Below, piece by piece: positions 1 through 11,862 of a DNA stretch of 64,000 nt (its first letter is position 1; every line of letters begins with the position of its first letter). Source of the DNA: Dichetophora obliterata. Taxonomy: Eukaryota > Arthropoda > Insecta > Diptera > Sciomyzidae. A program made the translations under genes and the position numbers. The stretch is from contig OY986439.1 of NCBI GenBank assembly GCA_963920525.1, positions 43,430,193-43,494,192 on the forward strand, read 5' to 3'. The notes under the pieces were generated by a model that saw nothing but the letters and a program-made list of their open reading frames with translations, had not been told where the DNA came from and searched no databases.

Positions 1-1863
1 AACATTAGAGGCCCCACATCCTTCGATTCCCTTCGTACTGTAGATGGTGTGCTGTGCGCCACTTTTCGGGAGGCTTGCCAACGTTTGAATTTGCTCGAAA
101 ACGATTCACATTGGGACTTAACGCTCGCCGATGCAATTGTTTCTGCGCCAGCGAATCAAATTCGTACATTGTTTGCGATCATCATAGCCACATGTCATCC
201 ATCGAACCCAACCGCATTGTTTCACAAATACAAGGACGATATGGCTGACGACATTTTGCACAGAGTTCGCACGGCAACTTTGAATTTCGATCTTGAAATT
301 AACGAAGAGATACGCAACGAAGTTTTAGTTCTGGTCGAAGACATGTGCTTGCTCATGTGCGGCAGTCTGCTGTCGACATTAGGATTGCCAGCGCCCAATC
401 GTTCGATCCACAATGCATTCAATTCAGAATTGCAACGGGAGCAAGCCTATGATCGAAATGAGCTGGCCGAAAGAGTCCGAACAAATGTGGCACTTTTGAA
501 TCCCGAGCAGAAGAACGTGTACGATTCGCTGATGAAGGTTGTTGACGATGAAACGGGAGGCATTTACTTTCTCGATGCTCCCGGTGGGACAGGCAAGACA
601 TTCGTCATTTCGTTAATTCTGGCAACAATTCGGTCAAGATCACAAATTGCGTTGGCTGTTGCATCTTCTGGAGTTGCTGCTACATTGCTGGAAGGCGGTC
701 GAACTGCACATTCCGCTTTGAAGCTGCCGATGAATCTTCTCACAGTTGACAAGCCAACGTGCACAATAACCAAGAATTCGGCGACAGGCAAATTGATGAG
801 AGAATGCAAAATCATCATTTGGGATGAATGCACGATGGCGCATAAACGAGCTTTGGAGGCAGTTGACCGAACAATGAAGGATTTACGAGGTGATTTAAGA
901 CGATTTGGTGGAGCTTTGATATTGCTCTCCGGAGATTTTCGCCAAACACTTCCCGTCATACCGAAATCTTCTGCTGCCGATGAACTAAACGCGTGCTTGA
1001 AATCGTCGTATTTGTGGCGACATGTCCAGAAGTTGCAATTGACCACAAACATGAGAGTCGCGTTGCAGAACGACCCATCGGCTGCTGAATTTTCGAGACA
1101 ACTGCTGGAGGTTGGCAACGGCCAAATTCCTGTTGATGTATCGACTGGATTGATATCGTTCCCTGAAAATTTTTGTGAATTCACATCGTCTAAGGAGGAA
1201 CTCATCAGCAAAGTGTTCCCCGGCATTGCACAAAATTACAAAAATCTCGATTGGATTGGTGAACGGGCAATACTAGCAGCAAAGAATAAGGACGTCGATA
1301 GCTTAAACTTAATTATTCAAAGTCAAATCCCAGGACAACTGCATACCTACAAATCTGTTGATTGTGTGACTGACGAAAATGAAGCGACCAACTACCCGAC
1401 GGAATTTTTGAACTCGCTTGATGTACCAGGAACTCCACCACATAATTTACAGCTGAAGGTGGGATCGGCCATAATCATGTTGCGGAATCTCAATCTTCCA
1501 AAATTGTGCAACGGCACGCGGTTGTCCGTCAAAAAGCTAATGAACAATGTGATTCAGGCGACAATCATCAAGGGCAAATTCAAAGGAGAGGAAGTCCTTA
1601 TCCCACGAATTCCCATTATTCCGACTGACCTTCCATTTCAATTCAAGCGGATTCAGTTCCCCGTTCGATTGGCATTTACGATGACAATTAATAAATCACA
1701 AGGCCAATCACTAGAAGTCTGTGGGATTAATCTCGAATTTCCCTGTTTTTCGCACGGTCAGCTGTACGTTGCATGTTCGCGTGTTGGGAAACCGTCTTCG
1801 TTATTTGTTTTTGCGCCGGAAAAGAAATCAAAAAACATTGTTCATCAAATCGCTCTCTACTGA
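1..1863 (+). CDS. Helitron RepHel protein, C-terminal PIF1-like helicase part (5' end outside window)
   Basis: Helitron rolling-circle transposons encode a Rep nuclease fused to a PIF1-like DNA helicase; only the helicase part lies here. The frame is open from base 1, so the first GTG near base 49 is not a real start; the Rep domain must lie left of the window. Visible motifs, in order: a pre-helicase segment beginning RGPTSF; Walker A GGTGKT at about nt 582-599; DEC Walker B in 'WDECTMAH' near nt 820-840; GDFRQTLPVI near nt 930-960; and the C-terminal helicase motif 'FTMTINKSQGQS' near nt 1675-1710 followed by 'LYVACSR'. There is no stop or frameshift in 620 codons, and it stops at TGA 1861-1863, 240 bp before the Helitron end. 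This is the best-preserved frame in the window, which suggests recent activity. Whether the whole element is intact cannot be judged. Confidence 0.93.
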   Translation, partial: NIRGPTSFDSLRTVDGVLCATFREACQRLNLLENDSHWDLTLADAIVSAPANQIRTLFAIIIATCHPSNPTALFHKYKDDMADDILHRVRTATLNFDLEINEEIRNEVLVLVEDMCLLMCGSLLSTLGLPAPNRSIHNAFNSELQREQAYDRNELAERVRTNVALLNPEQKNVYDSLMKVVDDETGGIYFLDAPGGTGKTFVISLILATIRSRSQIALAVASSGVAATLLEGGRTAHSALKLPMNLLTVDKPTCTITKNSATGKLMRECKIIIWDECTMAHKRALEAVDRTMKDLRGDLRRFGGALILLSGDFRQTLPVIPKSSAADELNACLKSSYLWRHVQKLQLTTNMRVALQNDPSAAEFSRQLLEVGNGQIPVDVSTGLISFPENFCEFTSSKEELISKVFPGIAQNYKNLDWIGERAILAAKNKDVDSLNLIIQSQIPGQLHTYKSVDCVTDENEATNYPTEFLNSLDVPGTPPHNLQLKVGSAIIMLRNLNLPKLCNGTRLSVKKLMNNVIQATIIKGKFKGEEVLIPRIPIIPTDLPFQFKRIQFPVRLAFTMTINKSQGQSLEVCGINLEFPCFSHGQLYVACSRVGKPSSLFVFAPEKKSKNIVHQIALY

Positions 1864-2103
1864 TTCCATTCAAATAAATCACATTGAAAATTAAAATATT
1901 TGTGTTGTTTTATTACTCTAGAGTTTGTCCGAAGGCTTAAAATTGGGGCGAGGCGAAGTGCGCCGGGTCCGCTATTTGGTATATCGGTTCAGTGCACATA
2001 TCATTCTTCTTCAAAATATCCATCCCCCACGACTTTACAGCGAAACCATACTTTCAGTGAAAATAACATTTGAAGGCAAAACAACGTTTGCCGGGTCAGC
2101 TAG
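1..2103 (+). mobile_element. Helitron 3' part with terminal hairpin and CTAG end
   Basis: Downstream of the helicase gene lies a non-coding tail with a short hairpin (GGCAAA 2075-2080 pairing with TTTGCC 2087-2092), then seven bases and CTAG at 2100-2103, followed by T. Hairpin plus CTRR before a T is the canonical Helitron 3' terminus; Helitrons insert between A and T with no target duplication. The phrase 'GCGAAGTGCGCCGGGT' near 1955-1970 has relatives near 54190-54215 and 20120-20135 in shorter Helitron copies. Confidence 0.85.
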
Positions 2104-3572
2104 TATGTTATAAAACTTTAAAATAAAAAAAAAATATAGTACCATCGAAAGAAATATTTCCTTAAGTGTGCAGATGTAATGTGAGCTCAAGTTTGCAGAA
2201 GTTTAATGTATTTGATTTGGGTGTTTGTACTTAATGGATTTGTGTTTTATTGCAATTAATTAATAAAGAAAAATAAAAAAAAAACAATTTCTGATTGCGA
2301 CTGATTTAATGCAACTAGGTCCAATTACGAATGTGATTGTTTCGCGCAACATTAATAATCAAGATGTCTCTTTCATTTCTCTGGCACTGATGTTTCCTTG
2401 TTTAACTACATACATATAAAGTTTTCCTTTAGTAGTAAGCAAAATAAAAAAAATTCCAATCATATAAATAATACAAACTAAAATAAAGAAAAGCCATTTT
2501 TTCAACGTATATGTTTTAGTTTTCTCACAGGATTCTTTTGAGTAGTGACACTAAAAATCTTTACTGAATATATGTTAATTCCAAAACAAAATTGCTCTTA
2601 TTTCTTTAAAACATATAGATGAAAATTGGAACATTTTTGTTAAATGTCTTTTTTTTAATACTTCGTGTGACAATAGACTTTAATGTGTTACGGAATATCT
2701 TAAAGAAAAGCACTATAATCAGTATCGTTTAAACTCAAAAGAATGCAATTCAACTTTTATCTTACTTTAACTCCATTTTTTTCTTAGCAAAAATTGACAT
2801 GACGTTTTACATTACCACTCTACGCTATCCGCGGCCCCAAAATTCTAATTACACAGCTATCGCATTCCACTCACTCGTACTCCAAATCACACAAAAGGAA
2901 CTTATCTTATTATTCCTTACTCTTTTTGTCATTGCCTCTTTTTTGTATCCTCTTCACATTACCAAATTACTTTACATAATTATTATGTTATCCGCCTTCA
3001 CTATGACACTCAGTCACAATAAACACCATTCAGCAAAATAAGTCGTCAAACAAACTCATGAATCAGCTTGAAGTGGTATGGTGTTGGTGCTGGTGTTGGA
3101 AAAGACGGATACAAGATTTTGTTGTGACGATAAGATTTTACGCCATTTTAAAATGTTACTGTGACAATTTTTTGGTATTTTTATGCTACCTACACGCACA
3201 ATATAAAAAAAAAAATAAAATTTGCCGGTGTTTTGAAACGTGAGAAAATTAGTAAAAACCAAAAAAACAGGGGAAACAAAGACATAACAAGATTACGCTG
3301 GTACGTAACGGTAATGTCGTATTTAGTAGCGAGTTGTTTGCTTTGTAATGTGAGTTGACTACATAAAATGCTCGAGGGCTCGTCTAACTCCACAAAATTG
3401 AATTACTTGGGAATGAAATAATATGAAAGCATTACAAAAATTGCATTAAAAACTTGATATGGTTAGTTATAATTAAAAAAAAAACTAAAAATAAGATAAA
3501 TTAAATAACATTCTTACACAAATGATAACAATAATTGTAGTCATCATACCCCTCCCAAAACTCAATGACATA
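2104..3572. other. AT-rich DNA, no gene recognised
   Basis: No conserved protein or RNA was seen. One 80-codon plus-strand open frame (2799-3041) is hydrophobic and matches no family I know. It may be non-coding flanking DNA or an unrecognised old repeat. Confidence 0.5.
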
Positions 3573-4113
3573 TGGGTCATTCTTTTACAAAGCGAACACC
3601 ATTTTGACCGCTACATTTTTGATTTCCATGAATTTTTTTTACTGGTTCTATATCGAAAAAAAGAGACACGTGTTCGAGGATTTTTTTTTTTTTTTTTGTG
3701 AATAAAGGCGTTAAAAGTCTGAGATTTTTGTGATTTTTGCCTTGGAGACTAGTTTTCAAAAATTCATAACTTCGGTTGTGTTTAAGCTAGAGACAATTTT
3801 TTATTTCATTTTGAAGATAACGAATAGCTTCAGAAAAATTTCATATTCTTATACGCAATTTAAATTTTTAAATAAATTTTAACCAATCTTACCCACCACT
3901 TAGCGTGTTTTAAATATAACCATCGTATTCTACGTCAAATTTTACATAGAAAACAATTTTTTATCGATGGAGAAAAGATTATTACTATAGCAAAAAAATT
4001 AAATAAACTCGCGCGGTTCCTGACATCGGCACGCCAGTTGCAAAGTAAACCTCATATTCTCGCCTCATATCGTTGTTCTCTGTATTATAATATAATATAA
4101 ATTATGTAGTGTC

Positions 4114-5362
4114 TAAGGCTACCAATTTCAGGACTCAAAAGCAATTCCGGAATTACTAATTAAAAATTCGGGAATCCCGGAATCAGTACCGGGATTTGAA
4201 ACACAGAAAAAAAGTAATTTATTTAACAAAAAAAGAAATCGTGTGTGAGGTATGAAAGTTAGGATATTTTTTAATAAAAAATTGAACAAAGGAATTAAAA
4301 AAAAAGAGTTAACTTAAATTTTTTATAAAAAGTTAATTTTTTTATTTCTTTCTATCTATTGTATAATTCATAAAATTCATATTTTCTGGCATAATAATAC
4401 TAACATAAAAAAGGTAAATTTTTGAGATCACTGAAGTCTTTGAAAGGTGAATTCTTTGGTAACGAAATTTTCAGCCGAAGAGAAACATCTCTCGAACTCA
4501 ACACTAGTTGGTGGAATTTTTATTAATCATATCAAATGCTTTTTGAAGCAGATTACTGCGAGTGCCACCATCGTAATATATAAAAGGCAAGAACGCTGCT
4601 CCGTGTCCAATATTTCTCAAACTGTTCAGCCTGAAAGTATGCACATCTTAATACATAAAAGGCAAGCATGCTACTCCGCGCACAGTATTTCACAAATTGT
4701 AATTATTTTTTGACATTACAGTACTTTTACAACCAATACTGTTCTCAAAAATGTTCAGCCTGAAAGTATGCACAGAAAATATATTTGATACTTATCATTG
4801 ACAATATTAGGTTTTTATAATAGTACTTTTTTGATCTAACTACCTATTCAACACTGCTTCAATACGTAAAGTGTTATTTAATGTGGTACATTTGTATTTT
4901 TCATAATCAATTGAATAAAAAATCAAGCTTTAAACAGAAAAAAAAGTTCTTTCAGCAAATGGCTCCAAAAAGGAAGTGTGCGGAGGACCTGTCGTAGGAC
5001 AGGCTTTTATACTAGTTTAAGGGCATTAATCTGTATCACGAAGCAGCACACCAACGACAAGCAAGACACGAGAAGCAATAGAATTTCGTATAGAAAAAAG
5101 TATTGCTTCTCGTGTCTTGCTTGTCGTTGGTGTGCTGCTTCGTGATACAGATTAATGCCCTAAATATATTTTTATTTCAGTTTTGAACATTTGAGGTAAA
5201 TTTAAATTTTTTTAAAAGTTTTTACTCGAATGTCAAATTCAAGTGTTGCATTTTTGCAATTTGAAGGCAATATCGGGATCACGAAAATTTCGGGATTTTA
5301 GGCCTTAATTTCCTGGGATTGTCGGGACTGGAAAAAACCGAGATCACGGATTGGAAACCTTA
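4114..5362. mobile_element. hAT-like non-autonomous element, nested
   Basis: The ends TAAGGCTACCAAT (4114-4126) and ATTGGAAACCTTA (5350-5362) are near-perfect inverted repeats. The adjacent 8-mers GTAGTGTC and TTAGTGTG match at six of eight positions, as expected for an old 8-bp hAT target duplication. Subterminal stretches on both sides are rich in 'CGGGAT/ATCCCG'-type words. No transposase was seen. Imperfect imported repeats of about 60 bp ('GTTCAGCCTGAAAGTATGCA') occur at 4622-4641 and 4749-4768. Confidence 0.5.
5020..5161. repeat. Perfect 61-bp inverted repeat with 20-bp loop
   Basis: Bases 5020-5080 are exactly the reverse complement of 5101-5161, with 20 bp between. A 61-of-61 match is striking inside a decayed host element. 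As RNA it would form a long perfect hairpin; as DNA it could extrude a cruciform. A shorter imperfect hairpin (CCTGTCGTAGGACAGG, about 4988-5003) sits just upstream. Confidence 0.9.
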
Positions 5363-5911
5363 TTAGTGTGTAAAAATGCTGTATAATATAGGTATAATTG
5401 AATTATTATTTAATTAGATAATATTGTTTATTAATAAATCCATCTATTCTTTAGTTCAGCTGTTGCAGCAGTTGTGCCCTGTCTTTCACCAATCCATGCC
5501 ACCAATCTCACCATCAGTAAGACGCCGACAAAAAACATAAAACCATGCCTGCAAATTAGTCTAAAAGATCACAAGGCTTTCAATTTAACAAAACATTTAA
5601 GAAAAAAACACTAAAATTGCGAAAAGTTAATGCAAGTCAATTACATGCAATGAAAATACCAGTAGTTAATGAGTTATTGAAAAAAGTCTTTGATTCCTGC
5701 CGCTAAAAGCTATAATGATTAAAGATACCTTAAAATATCATTGAATGATTCCAATCTCACTTCAATAGTTGGAAGCAAATTGCAATTTGCTGAAATAATG
5801 CTATTGTTTATTAAAGGTTGACTCAATTTTCTATAAAGCCTCATTTATAAATAAATAATATTGTTCAATTAAAACTAAAAAACATACTATATATAAACTA
5901 TATTAGACATA

Positions 5912-7296
5912 CTAGCTGACATACCCGGTAAGCTAGTAAATTTAAAATCTCGAATAATGAAAAACATGAAGAATTTTATTTTTAAGCTACCGTTAGAAAG
6001 TTAATGGAACGAACATTTATCCAAAAAAGTTTTGGAATATTTTTGTTGTTGGTGGTTCCATCTCTTGCGGTGAACTAATTAAATTCAAAGAAAGGGTACG
6101 AAAAACATACATATATTAAAAATGAAAAAGAATTTTTATATCTACTTAATCTTAAAGCAAGCACAATTACCTTTTTATCAAAATAAAAATTATGGTGGGA
6201 CTTAAGCGGAGTTATTGGCATTAAAAGTAAAAATTTTGATTTTCATGTAATTTTTTTTCTCATTATAAGCTATCAATGTTTTATGAAAATTAGCAGGGGC
6301 GGGGAGGAGGCGGAGGTGGTGAGGCAAAAAATAAGTAGATTACTATAAGGAAGATTTTATATAATACAAAATGTTCGTAATTACACACAGACACACAACT
6401 GCATTCTTAGAGATAAATGGGAGAATTTTAACACAAAACTAAATTTTATTAATAGTCTGGTATGAAAAAAAAGATTTTAGCCATAACTTTTGATTCGAAA
6501 GAGATATTGGGGTAATTTTTTCACAGAAATTATTTTTGAGACTTGACTTTTTTGTAAAAAATATAAAAACAACATTTTGGAAAAAATAAATTTCGCGAAA
6601 AAAATCAAGGTACCCTTGATGTTTTGATGACAAAAACAGTAAAATAATTTTTGCGCTTAGCTGGAAGAGTTTTTGCAAATAAATGCTATGTCATATGAAA
6701 GGTAGCTAGATGTGCAATTTCTAATTGATTTCATTTTTACAACAACAACAATTTTTGAGTAATTTTTTGAGTAAAAAGTCAATATTTTGGACCTTTCTTG
6801 ACATAATTATAAAACATAGTTTCACTGACTTAACAGTACAGTTCAACCTATTTTGATGAAGTGATTTTATTGAACCTTTGGAACAAAAAAAATTTGAATC
6901 AAATATATTAATGGACAGCGGAGATACTTGCATCGAAAGACCAAACTTTGATTTTCATGTCGTTTTTTTCTCATTCTTAGGTAACGATGTTTTATGAAAA
7001 AGTCATTGTATTGAAAATTTCTCCAATTTTGAAGATATGTGAGTGTTTTTGATGTCAAAATAACAAAAATTTTTAAAATTAAATGCACAAAAATCTCCGA
7101 TACTAAAAAGTTTTATAATAACAAAATTACCATTAGTTGAAAAATTTCAGAGGGGGCGTGGCAAAAACTAAGTATGTTACATTTTAAGTTGGGATAAACT
7201 TAATATGTGTACCTAGTTTGAGCAAAATCCGTTGAGCCGTTTAGATTTGTATAAAGGCCAAACAAACAACCAGAAAATGAGTTTGATTGCTATAGA
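5912..7296 (-). mobile_element. Non-autonomous Helitron, minus strand
   Basis: Read on the minus strand it begins A|TCTATAGCAATCAAA at 7296 and ends '…GGGTATGTCAGCTAG|T' at 5912, so it has the TC 5' end, CTAG 3' end and A/T flanks of a Helitron. The same family occurs on the plus strand at 54917-55891; both share the interior 'GGCCTTT…AAATCTAAACGGC' and a 'CATATGACATAGCATTTATT' block. No coding capacity; it must have been moved by a Helitron protein from elsewhere. Confidence 0.82.
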
Positions 7297-8126
7297 TAAT
7301 ACAGTGAACAACGGTACGAGGCGAGAATATGAGGTGTACTTTGCAACTGGCGCGCCGACGTCAGGTACCGCGCGAGTTTATTTAATTTTTTTGCAATAGT
7401 AATAACTATTTCTCCATAGATAAAGAAATTGTTTTCTATGTAAAATTTGACGTAGAATATTATGGTTATATTTAAAACACCACTAAGCGTGGGTAAGATT
7501 GATTAAAATTTATTTAAAAATTTAAATTGCGTATAATAATATGAAATTTTTCATAAGTTTTTTTGAAACTATTTTTTTCTTACAATTTATTTTGTTATCT
7601 TCAAAATGAAACAAAAAAATTGTCTCTGTCTTAAATAGAACCGAAGTTATGAATTTTTGAAAATTAGTCCCCAAGGCAAGGATCACGAAAATCTCAAACT
7701 TTTAACGCCTTTATTTTCAAAAAAAAAAAAAAAAAAAATCCTCGAACAAGTGTTCATGTTTCGATATAGAACCCGTAAAAAAAATTTCATGCAAATCAAA
7801 AATAGGTCGGTCATTTTTTGTTCAAATCTGTACGGTTTGTAAAAGAATGACCCATATTTAAAAGATTATTATAATTAATCTTCTATATTTAGCTATTAAA
7901 GCTATTTTATCACAAATTTTTAAATTACATACAAATTTAAAATCTAATTTTGTATATATACAGCACCTTATTTTAATTAAATTTAGTTCTAATGTAGGTT
8001 GATAAATCATTTTTAAAAATAAGTAAATTAATTTCATTCTTCAGTCAATTCGGCAAATCGTTATATAATTTAAGTCCCTTAAAATGCAAAATATTTTAAG
8101 ATCTATTATTGGGAAAGTAATTATTC

Positions 8127-8459
8127 CTAAAATTTTATCCATTTTTTAAATAATATGGCTGTACATCTGCAACATAAATTAATTGGTTTCTTAAATAATT
8201 TGTTATTCTTCAATTTAAAAATAAATATTAAAACATTCATAATAGTTTTTTGATTAACAGATAGCCATTTTAATGTATCTAGCATATATCTTATTGAAGT
8301 TAACCAATTGAATTTTAAAATATTTCTCATATCCTTACTTTGCAACTTTTGCAATCTAGATAACATTGCATTTGGACCTAAAAACAAAATTGTTGAACAA
8401 TATTAAAAATGTGGTTTAATTATAGTATTGCATATTTTAATTGCACTAGAAAAAGATAT
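8127..8459 (-). pseudogene. Non-LTR retrotransposon RT, C-terminal third (piece 3 of 3)
   Basis: The minus-strand translation runs from a 'IIKPHF.YCSTILFLG' stretch through 'LSRLQKLQ', the conserved thumb/connection region of non-LTR reverse transcriptases, to 'MLDTLKWLSVNQ'. It continues directly the frame that ends at 12367 on the other side of an inserted hAT element. One in-frame stop occurs after 'KPHF'. The 3' end of the element probably lies somewhere between 7857 and 8100, but no clear tail was seen. Confidence 0.85.
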
Positions 8460-11111
8460 CCTGCATCCAGGCCCGTAGAGAGCCCAGTTTGGGCCCGGGG
8501 GGGTTACAGCATACGGGCCTCTCTGAAAATGTTTTTAACACAAAAAAAAAATAATAAGAAATTAAAACATGGCGAAAATTATTATTTAGTTCTAAGCTAT
8601 TATTTCTTTTCTATAGTTATCTTTAAGCCATGCACCATGACAAGTGAAACATATTCTATTGTCGTTGTTATTGTATTAATTGACTCTATCTAATGGCAAC
8701 TTTTCTATGTGACACTCCAAATAATTTAAATCTACTGATGATTTGTGTTATTATAACAATATTTTTATTCTGCGTTTTTATTCTTTTTATTTATTCAAAT
8801 TTATTTTTCTTGCTTTGGCAGAGGCAAAACAATCAATAATTACATTAAAATTTAATTTTTTTGCTAACTCGGACTCTATACATAAAATTTTCTGTATTTT
8901 TTATAAAATTTTTAAAATTAGTTGATGATCGAATAATTTTACCTTCAAACGATTTAAATTTTTTGTAACGTAAAATATATTTGGTATACTTATAACCAGA
9001 AATTTCTGTTATATGTCCAAAGAAACTGTTTTTTTAATAAAATACAAAATGTATTTTATATATATAATTTGAACTATTTAAATATACTCGTATTGCGGAT
9101 TTTAAGAAACTGCTCTTCTACAGTAATGAAATTACCAAAAAAATCAAACACTTTAAAATGCTACACCTATTTGTCAAAAAATTTAAGAAATTTTAAAAAT
9201 ATGAAAAAATGTAAATTTGGGTAATTATATAGAAACTTGTCACTAAAACAAATGGATTTATTTATTGGAATTTTATTTTTTAAAAAAATGTACATTTGGT
9301 TTCTACGCTATAGAGAATTTAACCATAAAAAGTTATTTTTACAATAGTGTCATTTTTATCATTAACAAATTTCTATGATTATATGCATAAATATCTTCAT
9401 TTCTTTCAAACTACGTAAAATTTTTACGATCAGAAATATTTAAGGAATTTTCTAAAAATTTTATACCATATAGAATACTATGTACTAGACATCTTCAACG
9501 CTTAGAAAAAAACGTAGCTTTTATTATTTCAAAATTAAACTAATGCCAATATTTTTGTCGTATAAATAAAGAAAAAACTTACCTCTAAATAAACGGAAGT
9601 TGGTTTTGTATTGAACTTATTTTTTCGACAAATATTCTTGTCAGCACAGCACGAATAGTAAACTTCTACCAGATTTTCGAGTCGAATAACTCAATTTTTT
9701 AAGCCACTCAAAAATACAATTAACAGCAGTCCTTTTCTCGAACATTTTTGATTTCTGGGATCTGTTTTTTCTTGCATATTGTAATATTCACTCGCAATAT
9801 TACATACCCGGCAGAAACTAAGGCCTTGATGAAATTTAAAGCTAACAACAATAATGAAACATGCAAGACTTGTGTTTTTAGCCAAAAACAAATATGTTTA
9901 TTTTTGATGAGATAGGTAAGAATGACAAGAAATAAGGTAGACATTTTGAAATTAATTTTTTGAAGAGTTTGCTACTTTAATAAGAAATTGTTGCATGAGC
10001 AGTAGATTTGCAAATTTTTTAAGTAAGTTAACAAGGATATAATATTTTTGTATCTTATAATAATTATATAGCTTATCTATCATTGAAATCCTTAATTTAT
10101 TCGTAAGTTAAAGAGGAATATTTTAAATAAAACATGGCAACTCTATTTAAAAATAACTCAACTGATACAATGTTATTTTATTGGATGAGTCGTTTTAAAG
10201 TTAACCTTGAACGCAATATACAGTGTGTCAAACTTGCAGATACTAAAATAAAAGTTCTACGTATAAAATTTATTCATGGTAAAATGTACTCATACGTTTT
10301 CAATGTTTAATTGAATAAGGATACCTTAACAGACACATTTTCATTATTTTCATAACATATCGCAATAGAATATTTTAAATAATTTTTATTTGTAAAAACT
10401 ACGAAGTGGATAGTATTTTTTTTTTCAAATATTAGCTATTTGATATGAATAATTTCTGATAGCTAATATTTTATATTAGTTTAAAATAAACTTTATATTT
10501 TATATAATGGATAACTTTTCAAACTTTCACATAAAAAATATACGCATTTTATTTGTCATATATTCCACTGTGATCAGCTTTGAGCTTTAAGTGTATTAAG
10601 TTCTTATGAATGTTTTCATTACTTTTAACGTTGTGCCCCAATAGGAAATGAAAACATATTTCTAAAATGAAATGAAGCATGCAATTTTGAAATTCGAGCA
10701 AAGGAAGGTGTTCAAGATTAAACAAAAATAAATAAAAAAGTATATATGTTGCCAACTCGCTCGGTAGAAGTAAAACCTTCAGAGAAATTGAGCAATTCAA
10801 CGACGAACTTTTTTTCAAAAAAAGACAAAACTATTGAACTTTTTTAAAAACATTTAAAAAAGATTTAGTTATCTTGATTTTGTGGTAAAAATAAAAACAA
10901 GTAAAAATTGCATTTCTTACTACCATAAATAATTTCCCTAACCTCCTTTGCAAAATTTCTTCCATTTGATTTGCATAAATTGTTAAACTGCTTTTGTCAT
11001 CCAAATATCAAGATGTCTCGGCCAAATATATTTATTACAAAATCTTGTTTATATATTTTTATAAAAAAGCCAAGTCTCAAAAAAAATATATGTGAAAAAA
11101 TTACCCCTATA

Positions 11112-11661
11112 CCCAGCAAAAAAAAAAGTGCTTCCAAAAGAAGCTAAAAAGGAAAGCAAAGTCTTGAATTCCATCCCTTCCACTTTCATACCCAGAAGGC
11201 ATTTTTTTAACATATGCATGTCATTATAAGGAATGCTTTCCTTAGTCTTTTCTAGAAGTGCTTCTAGGACTTTTTCAATGGAAGCTTTCTTTGAGCCCTT
11301 CAATCAAAGGATCCTAGTAGGTGTTTTTCAGGAGAACTTTAAGAAGGCATTCGACAAGAACGCTTTTTGTGGTTTGAGGGTTAAAAAATCCCTTGGAAAA
11401 TATCCCTTTTCCCGACATTCTAGCGATTTTTGTGCTGGAAATGAATAGTGTTTGGGTTTTGTTGGGGATTTAAAAAAATTCCAAGGTAAAATATCCTTTT
11501 TTCTGAACTTCAAATAATTGAATGTCTTCCAGTTTATAAAAATGCCTCTTGAAAGAACTGCTTTATAAGGCTAAGAAAATGCAGAGTTTGATCAATAGAA
11601 TGTCTTCTGGAAGCAGTGCCGCTAACATGCATGTCACATTTGTATCAAAAATTTTGCTGGG
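11112..11661. mobile_element. 550-bp MITE with TA duplication, nested in the hAT
   Basis: The ends CCCAGCAAAAA and …TTTTGCTGGG are inverted repeats flanked by TA (11110-11111 and 11662-11663), which suggests mobilisation by a Tc1/mariner-type transposase. The interior repeats GAAGYRYTTCY-like words ('AAGTGCTTCCA', 'GAAGTGCTTCTAGG', 'CTTCTGGAAGCAGTG'). No conserved protein. Confidence 0.65.
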
Positions 11662-11862
11662 TATCTCTCTCTAATAAAAATGTGTGACTAACATTTATTC
11701 TTTCATATCATCGATTATTCTAGATAGATAGCTGTCTTTATTATATGAATTAAACTCTTTCTTTTTTTGTTTGCTTTGTTTTAATAATGTTTCTAAGAAA
11801 TTTTCGTTATGAAACATACAAAGGAAAGTAAGACATATGAAGAATAAGAAACAAAAACACTT

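Larger units (their letters stand above)
3573..7854. mobile_element. Long-inverted-repeat DNA element with two nested insertions
   Basis: The arm at 3573-4096 reappears as its reverse complement at about 7300-7854 with scattered differences and indels. Both ends start TGGGTCATTCTTTTACAAA and are flanked by TA (3571-3572 and 7855-7856), the duplication made by Tc1/mariner-type transposases. Between the arms lie a hAT-like element (4114-5362), about 550 bp of AT-rich filler, and a Helitron (5912-7296). Removing these leaves about 1.65 kb. Two independent inverted copies of one repeat would look similar; the TA at both outer ends favours one element. Confidence 0.55.

Noticed and set aside
49..51. 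GTG as the start codon of the Helitron helicase
   Set aside because: The frame is open from base 1 and codes for conserved family sequence (RGPTSF) upstream of it, so the start lies outside the window.
564..1226. 220-codon minus-strand open frame
   Set aside because: Antisense to the helicase motifs and without any family resemblance; it is a shadow.
2799..3041. 80-codon hydrophobic frame as a small membrane protein
   Set aside because: AT-rich low-information composition, no relatives known to me and no supporting gene structure.
5440..5614. Terminal exon after a good acceptor (CTATTCTTTAG at 5444-5454)
   Set aside because: The frame closes after about 50 codons and no upstream exon or recognisable protein was found; the apparent longer frame needs a frameshift in an A run.
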